Assembly: GCA_040954595.2 (NCBI GenBank)
Contig: CM082577.2
Location: 62,001 to 126,000, forward strand
DNA length: 64,000 nucleotides
From: Balanoglossus misakiensis
Taxonomy: Eukaryota > Hemichordata
Direction: 5' to 3'
The translations under genes and the position numbers were made by a program. Of the stretch, positions 12,286-64,000 are shown one piece after another. The notes below the pieces were generated by a model that was not told the origin of the DNA, did not search any database, and saw nothing but the letters and a program-made list of their open reading frames with translations. Position 1 is the first letter of the stretch, and each line of letters starts with the position of its first letter.

Positions 12286-15200
12286 TTGACAACAACACCT
12301 TTATTAAAACAGAACAAGTACTAGTAGTGATGGAATCTGAATACATGAACTGTACAAAGACTACTTAGAGAAGAAAAAAAAAACAATTAAAGTGCTACCC
12401 AAACAAACATCTCAAGAAACAAAACCTATAGATTTATGCTGAATCCAGGTTAATTTTCTCACATTTATACTACTTGTTACTTTGAGTACAAACCCCCTAA
12501 ACACAGATTATGTGTGATACAATTTCTCTTAAGTAATCTACTTTGCGATGTAACAGCATCTATATAAAGTGTCAAAGAGCTAAAGGTGTATTTCAAGTGA
12601 CAAAGGCTAAAATGTATAACACAGAGACCTGAAAACCCTGCAATGTTTGAGAGAACTTTTGCTAAATGACAGATTAAAGTAAAGAATTAAACACTCAAGT
12701 TACACATTTATCCAAGAGAATATAAAGTGTACATTCTGGGTACTATACTTCAGCTGAAGGACACACAAGTGTTTTGCCAGGCAGAACTGTGTCGCATTGT
12801 TGCTATGTCCTCTTCAGGCGAGTATATGCCGATTATATTTTTTACTTTCAAGACCCGAGTTGATCAATACTGTTCGCAAACCACTTCACAGGTATTGTTC
12901 AGGGAAAATTTGGATCACGGCTGCTGTGAATACAATAGTTGTTAATACCCAGACGATTTCTTTATTACTCGGGGTATTGAATCTTATCTGAATTCAGTCA
13001 CATGATGCATGGCAGTCAATGAGCACCCACTGCAAAATTAACAGTGTTGGTACTGTTGTTTAGTTCTGATGCTGCTAAAAATCTTGCACATTTTGAAGAT
13101 GATGAAAACAAAATCCACAAAGTGACAGAGATAATTTACAACAGAACCATTCTTGGAGATTGCATTTTGAAGAGAGAGAGAGTGTTAACCTTTCATGACC
13201 ATCAGTCTAGGAAAACACTTGTGATGTTATTGTCTGGCTAATACCACATTAAAATCATAACACTGTATCTAAGGAAAAGTGCTAATTTTGACAGGTAACT
13301 TCAATGTGGATGACACAGACACACAAGGTGTTTAATACATTTTTTTTCTTGACATGATCTTGATGGTCAAATATGGATGTGATGGCAATGTTTTGCTCAA
13401 AACACACCAAAGAACCTTCCCCAAATGTGCATACATCCCTGGCCTAACTCCATGTGTCCATGAATTACCCCGTTTTATCCAGTTCCCTATTTCACTGATC
13501 ATGCATGGCTGGTGCAACTAGGCTGCTTAGCTTTGTCTTACAGACTCTCCATATCTCTCAGTTTGTAACACTACCACAAAAGAGTGAAAACAAGCATGTC
13601 TACTTTTGTGTTCTCATTGACTTGCACTGATCCCGTTGAACGATTTCACTTGACAAGCAAATGCTGGGAGTCTCCAGCTGAACTAAGGCTTACAGGAAAT
13701 AATGTGTGTGTGAGAAAGTGCAAAATATGAGAAGGAAAAAGTTCATGGAAATACCGAACACAATGGCCAATCGGGAACAAAACTCCGGATTCTGCAACAG
13801 CTGTAGCACACAGTCAATTTCAGTTTAAATAACATATTATTTGCTTGGTCCATTTTTGTGGCAAAATTTAGCAAACTCATTTCTTTTTCAATGCAATAAA
13901 TGTTGATTCTTATACACAATGAAGATTAAAGTACTAGTATTCAACTCATCTTTCAAATGCTGCACCACAGAATAAACTGAAACAAAGACCCATTAGTATC
14001 TCTGATACTCAGCTTGCATAAACTCAGTGGCAATACTCAAAAATATCTTATGCTCCAACAAATGGTAATGTGTGGTGTGTGTCACAGACATACATTTTTT
14101 GGCCAGAAACACACTTGATAAAATTCAGCTGTGCTATTATGATAATTCTGATCCAAAAATTTACATAAACTGAAGTCACACTTGTGTGTTGGAGTCCTTG
14201 AGGGAACACAGCATTCTATTCCTAGCCTTTTCACAGTTTTTTCCAAGCTACAGCATGGCGGCAGAACAGCAAAAAAAAAATCAGTAAAGTAGGCTAACTT
14301 CATTCAATTTCAGTTTAGTCAATCAATGCCATTTCCTTCAGATCCAACAGCCTATGTGCGGAAACACACCGCTTGGGAAATAATCCATAGCGTGCCAGAT
14401 CTATCACCACAGCCAAAACTTCTGTGCCAAACCAGTTACTCGTTCTCCGGGAGAAAACTGGGAGATGCAAATCTAACAGATCTGAGAGGGGATCTCATCC
14501 TATGAATGCACTGGATGTATGCGCAGCTGATATTTCCTGCAAAGAAATTCCACCAATTGGTACTCGGTAAACTCCCTATCACATCTGCTGGGTAAGGACT
14601 CTGTAATGTTTTGTTAACCTTACTCCATTACCACAAGTACAGTGGAATTAACACTGACTGACAAAGAACTCATTGTTTTTCTTAATTTACGTGACTTTCA
14701 TTGCTGACAGAAACCTACACAATGTTGTGGGATTTTACCAGACAAGTGGAACAACCAAATACCCCCCCCCCCCCACGAACTTTAACCTTCCATAGGAATA
14801 ATATATTCAAATATGAATAATGTAAACAAGACACAAATTACAAAATGATAACTAAGTAAAGAAACATAAGTGACAATGCCATCTATCCCATCACCAAAAG
14901 CATTAATTGAACGATCTATGAATTAACTTTTCAAAAAATACAACATCAATATTTTGTTAGGCTTAACTTGCCATCTTCGCTAGGAGCGTAGTTACATGTA
15001 TGGAACTTACATAAAATAAAATGTCTAAACATTAAACGCACATTCATGCTTTAATCTTAGTTATGACAAACATGAAGGCTAAATCCTTTAGCAATATGAG
15101 CATATTTCTTACAAGCTCTTGCCAAGTTTACAGACGCCATCAACAGAACATTCCAAAGTTCAAAATTCGCTCTTTTGATTCTTTTCCTTAAACTGACGTG

Positions 15201-16088
15201 TTAATCTGTATATCAGTTCAGCTACTTTTACTTTCAAATGTTGGTAACTTGTGCAGGTCTGCAGTTCTGAAATAATGGTATTCAGGACAGACAAAATATA
15301 AGGGAAACTAAAACCAGTGCTTACGACTGGTGCTAATGAATTCTACACTGGATAAACTGATAAGATAGGGTACGCTCGTATCCGTGTATTGATGTAGGAT
15401 TTTAAAGCTATCATCGATTCTATGAGTGATGAATGGAGAGATTTCATAACATTTTTATTTCCATTTTTTTCAGAGTTTGATAACTACCATTTTTATGTGC
15501 TCTCTGTTCTTCACTTAATCTTAGTCAGAAAGAGATATTTTTTCCAAGAAGAAATCTGCAGATGATTTTCCTATTCATTACTAACATTTTCCTGAATACT
15601 GAAGATTTTTTGAAAGTATTGTTCCCCTTTCTACTATGATTTGCATAATCATCGTCATTCATTTGATCTGCAGTATCTCTTAACACAGGCAATGTGGGAG
15701 CCATGGTACTTATGGAACGAGGTCACACTCACCATAGGCTCCCACACAAAGAATGTTCACATACCGCTGGCGACCACCCCCTAATCCAGGCCCACACAAC
15801 TTCCTTCAGGCATGGCGCCTCCCCTAGGGGTTTTATTTCGGATTGTTTTTTTTTTAGAGGTCGTCTTTTATTTGTGTTTTTTAATCGGTACTTTGAAACT
15901 GCCCGAGGTGACTGGATTACAGCAGCGATGGCAGTTCGTTGGTTTTTTGGAATTTTTCTCAGTAGTTTTAGAAGGAACCTCGCCAAGGCCGGGTTGGAGG
16001 CTTGCCTCTTGCTTTTTTATATTCTTACATACTGAGTGTAGTAGGATGGATTGCTAGCTCTTTCTTTGAGCTGGTTGATACCACGTGT
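12286..16088 (-). other. SMG1: Candidate long 3' UTR of SMG1
   Basis: No coding frame is supported between the SMG1 stop codon (16089-16091) and the plus-strand gene. On the minus strand, AATAAA lies at 12300-12305 and is followed by a strongly G/T-rich run (GGTGTTGTTGTC and on). That makes it the best-looking cleavage site and implies a 3' UTR of about 3.8 kb. Earlier minus-strand signals at 15867-15872, 15832-15837 and 12960-12965 could shorten it. A run of 13 C at 14762-14774 and a short hairpin (arms GTGGGAGCC/GGCTCCCAC, 15692-15747) lie inside. Confidence 0.4.
12300..12305 (-). terminator. SMG1: Candidate distal poly(A) signal of SMG1
   Basis: AATAAA on the minus strand is followed by a G/T-rich downstream element. 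The convergent plus-strand signal is at 11679, so the two transcripts would end about 0.6 kb apart without overlap. Confidence 0.4.
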
Positions 16089-61061
<44,973 letters not shown>

Positions 61062-62942
61062 CACCTTCGGTCAAACAAGGCATTTCTCTCGACTCAACTC
61101 TGACAAAATTACGAGCTTTACTCGGGCTTTAATATCCGTGATCAGCTTGTACTTGTCGCCATATTGAATTTTATAAATTTTCAAGTTTCATTTCAGCGCG
61201 TGAGCGCGCCCTCTCGTCCGTTCATTGCTAAAGTCAGTTTCGACGTTCAGTTTCGGATCCTTTTCCGGAATCGGATTCAGATTCGAATTGTCATTATAAT
61301 TTCACGGTGACGTGATCATCTTTTCGTCGAATTCATATTAAAAAATAAATTAAATAATTTTACATTTGTGAATCAAATCAACACCAGAGGATTGTTAAAA
61401 GTAGTACATTGGGAAAAGATTCTAGAGAGACTTGTAGGTGCATCCCGAGAGATTTGGTGGTGTAAAGAACGCTATAAAAATCAGAGTAGGCTACTATACT
61501 GAGCAGCCAATATGAGCAGCCAATATACATATGCTAACTTCGTTAATAAAGATTTTTGGTTCAATGTGATATGAATAGGTGGTGTATCTATCATGTCACT
61601 CATAGGGGAGGGTCACATTTTACGTGACTGACACTCCTCTCCCAATAACTGGCAGTTCTCTTGACATAACGAGAAACCTTGATTTCGTTTTTGTAGAGGC
61701 CAAAGTTAAATCCACCGGTGGTGGCGTGAGTGCAACATCAATGTGTCACTGCTCAGGTGGAAGACCAGCTATGGGTCCACAAGCATCCATCCTACTGTCA
61801 TATTCTAGCAGTCCTGATTCTTTTAGGCCTCTGGCTGATTTTTGTTTCCATGACTTTTGCATGCTAGAGGCATACTAAAAATCGCAAAAACAGCCGTTCA
61901 AAATGGCGTCCATTGACGATCTGTACCCGTTGTTCAGCATTATTTACCTTCCAGTAGAAGGAACACATATGTGAATATATTGTTATCGTAGATTTAGCAG
62001 TTGCAACAGTCTACGTTTAGCGTCACAATACAATAAATTTGATGTCGTAAACGAATACTAGTAAAATGATCATTCATTTCATAATTTCGATGGTTAGGAT
62101 CACTGTTGGAAACGAACATAAGCCACGCAGCCGAATAGATGGCGATAGAGGGCGCGCATGTAATGGAAAGAACCTTGCATGACCTTGCATACATCATGGT
62201 GCTGTAAATGAGATCACTATTCCAAGATTTCGTGTTTCCCGTTTTTGTCTATCAATAAATTTCTTCTTGATGAAGAATATGCAGTTAATGTATTACTTTT
62301 GTCCCTTTCCCAAATATTGCAGTTGACCAAAAAGTCAACAACTGAAAATAGTATAAGTCCGGACTTCAAGAACAGTCTGGAGTGATATATTCAAATACTA
62401 TACATGTAAATGATGTTTTCGTGTCCTTCTTATGGCCGATAACAAAGACAAAACTTTGCTAGTAGCTTTTGTGACGTGTTTGTACAACTTTCGATTATCA
62501 AAACAATGTTCATGTACTGGTGTACCGAGCAATGCGTATAGGCCAGGTCAGTCGTCAGATGGCGCACTTTAACGTTTAATTAAATCCAGCCATACAGCAT
62601 TTGTGACTGCGTTCAAGAGATTTTGACGGTACAACAGTCTATCGTGCATTTAAAAGCCCCACTGTACGGATTCGAACCTTTTTGCCATTTGTTTACTCAC
62701 TTTTAATATTGGGGTTCTTGTGTTAATGAAGTATACATGTTCAATTGTCGTTACTTCTACAGCCAAAAGCATGTTCAGAGACAACTCCGACAACTAAAGA
62801 TAATTTTAAAAATGCGTACAACATAAGCATCTTTTGACAAGCAAAGAACTAACAGTACTATAAATACATAATTATAATATCGAAGTTCTCTCTCCATCTC
62901 TCGCCCCTCTAGCACTCTCCCCCCCCTCTCTCTCTCTCTCTC
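61062..62942. other. Spacer containing the SMG1 5' UTR and promoter
   Basis: No coding frame is supported. No TATA box is evident just upstream of the SMG1 ATG, and the nearby G+C-rich bases (CGCGTGAGCGCGCCCTC at 61198-61214) would fit a housekeeping-type promoter. The upstream gene is on the same strand, so its 3' UTR should also lie here. Confidence 0.5.
62918..62942. repeat. (CT)n microsatellite touching a stop codon
   Basis: A C run followed by (TC)n ends directly at the TGA of the minus-strand ORF, so the mRNA would read TGA followed by a (GA)n tract. Confidence 0.85.
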
Positions 62943-63971
62943 TCAGTTTTCTACCAACGAGACCCTGTTACCCTTGCCATCAGACGAAGACAACCTGAAG
63001 AAGTGCAAAGACCCGACGCTGTCATGACGGACGACGGTCGTCTTGATGTGTGCAGTCTGATCTTCCTGCCGACCGAATGCCGTTGATACGCTGTACTTTC
63101 GTTCGCTGTGGTGACTTGCGTCAGTGGAAATACTGTGTCTATGATGATCCGTCACCACAAAGCCGGACCCTCTTCTTTTGTTGGGAGTCGGCGGCACGAG
63201 ACTTGCCTCGAGCTTCAAGAACCGATCATCCTCAATTCCTTTCTTCTCGGTGTTCTTCGGAAAGTCTTTATCACGTCTGTCAAACCCGTTGTGTTTCTCT
63301 ATAACCGGCAACCTCATATCGTCACCATCTCTCCCGGATTTCCGCAGTTGTTCCCAAATTTCGACGGGTTCTTCATTCTCTTTTATTATCGGCAGAGTCG
63401 TTATCTTGAGGTACTCCCGCGCTTTCAAAAATTCTCGGCTGGCTTTCGAAAGCGCGGTCTTGCCGTTAGTCAGGTTATTATTCTGGAAAGTCAGTCCCTT
63501 GAACACTTGCCGACCAGATTTGGACAGAGGTCGTAGTATCTCCTTGGCGTCAAAGTCGAACTTCAAATGCTGCCTGGCCCTGTTCTTGCTCAACACTGTG
63601 TCGATGAACTTCATTTTCCGAGCCGCCAGATCCACTGCCGCTCTGCTCTGCTGCAGCGCCAAATCGGACAGACGAATCTGCAGCAGTCTCTCCGCGGTGA
63701 CGTTGTCGTACAGGAGAACCCGCTTCAAGTTGTTGGGCAGCGACTTCGGCGGCGTCGTCAGGCAGTCGTCGGCGTAGTTCTCCTGGCTCTCCGCCGGGTG
63801 GAACCAACTCCGGCCATCCTTCTTGCGGTCGCGGATTTTGCAGTCGATAAAGCGAGGCATTGAGCTCCTTCGCCGCAGGAACGTACCGTCCGGTTTCCAC
63901 TCCAGTACGGAATTTGGCGGCCCTAGGTCGCATTGAGCCAAGTCGGTCTCCTCATTCGTGCTATCGCACAT
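62943..63971 (-). CDS. Intronless ORF, 342 aa or more, unknown family, possibly cut by the window edge
   Basis: I do not recognise this protein. The frame is open from the edge of the window to a TGA at 62943 and is richer in G+C than its surroundings. The first ATG is at 63971 (MCDSTNEETDLAQ). The frame continues upstream to 63998 without a stop, so the true start may be beyond the window. Features include a basophilic-kinase-like site (RRRSSMPRF) and a helical segment (AERLLQIRLSDLALQQSRAA, then VDLAARKMKF). A basic stretch and a Ser/His-rich tail follow, ending GNRVSLVEN. There is no signal peptide or membrane segment. It is similar in style, but not detectably in sequence, to the intronless gene at 2459-3472. 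Confidence 0.65.
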   Translation of the reverse strand: MCDSTNEETDLAQCDLGPPNSVLEWKPDGTFLRRRSSMPRFIDCKIRDRKKDGRSWFHPAESQENYADDCLTTPPKSLPNNLKRVLLYDNVTAERLLQIRLSDLALQQSRAAVDLAARKMKFIDTVLSKNRARQHLKFDFDAKEILRPLSKSGRQVFKGLTFQNNNLTNGKTALSKASREFLKAREYLKITTLPIIKENEEPVEIWEQLRKSGRDGDDMRLPVIEKHNGFDRRDKDFPKNTEKKGIEDDRFLKLEASLVPPTPNKRRGSGFVVTDHHRHSISTDASHHSERKYSVSTAFGRQEDQTAHIKTTVVRHDSVGSLHFFRLSSSDGKGNRVSLVEN

Positions 63972-64000
63972 TCTTGCTTCTTTCTTGTGTTCAGACAAAA

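Overview
The window is eukaryotic and animal in character: about 60-65% A+T, long introns with GT-AG borders, microsatellites, many short terminal-inverted-repeat elements, and a frequent TACATGTA palindrome. The main gene is SMG1, the kinase of nonsense-mediated mRNA decay (NMD), and its protein sequence is close to the vertebrate one. I infer a marine invertebrate, perhaps an invertebrate deuterostome such as a hemichordate. The species cannot be fixed from sequence alone.

Layout. 1-2458: no supported gene. 2459-3472 (-): an intronless ORF of 337 aa with no recognised family and a TATA-like box upstream. 3657-6212: gene-free, with a local cluster of the palindrome AGGCCTA. 6213-10216 (+): a four-exon gene for a 238-aa protein I do not recognise, followed by a 3' UTR that probably ends near 11.7 kb. 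10.2-16.1 kb: convergent 3' ends. 16089-61061 (-): a complete SMG1 gene. I traced 70 coding exons joined by 69 GT-AG introns, with every exon phase matching the next. Together they encode about 3713 aa, against 3661 aa in human SMG1. 61062-62942: spacer holding the SMG1 5' end. 62943-63971 (-): a second intronless ORF of unknown family that may continue past the window edge.

The SMG1 model runs from a basic N-terminus through helical repeats, the FAT region and the PIKK kinase domain (catalytic GLGDRHLDN, metal-binding HIDYN) to the long SMG1-specific C-terminal insert and the FATC tail. The known family role is phosphorylation of UPF1 within the SMG1-SMG8-SMG9 complex during NMD.

The introns carry many non-autonomous DNA-transposon-like elements: TTAA-flanked (piggyBac-like), TA-flanked (Tc1/mariner-like) and near-perfect fold-backs. 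I found no CRISPR array, tRNA, rRNA or autonomous transposase, and no clearly new multi-gene system. The best leads are a possible frame-breaking alternative 3' splice site inside SMG1 (a candidate self-regulating poison exon), the very long candidate SMG1 3' UTR, two lineage-specific SMG1 protein features, the fold-back elements, and three unrecognised genes.
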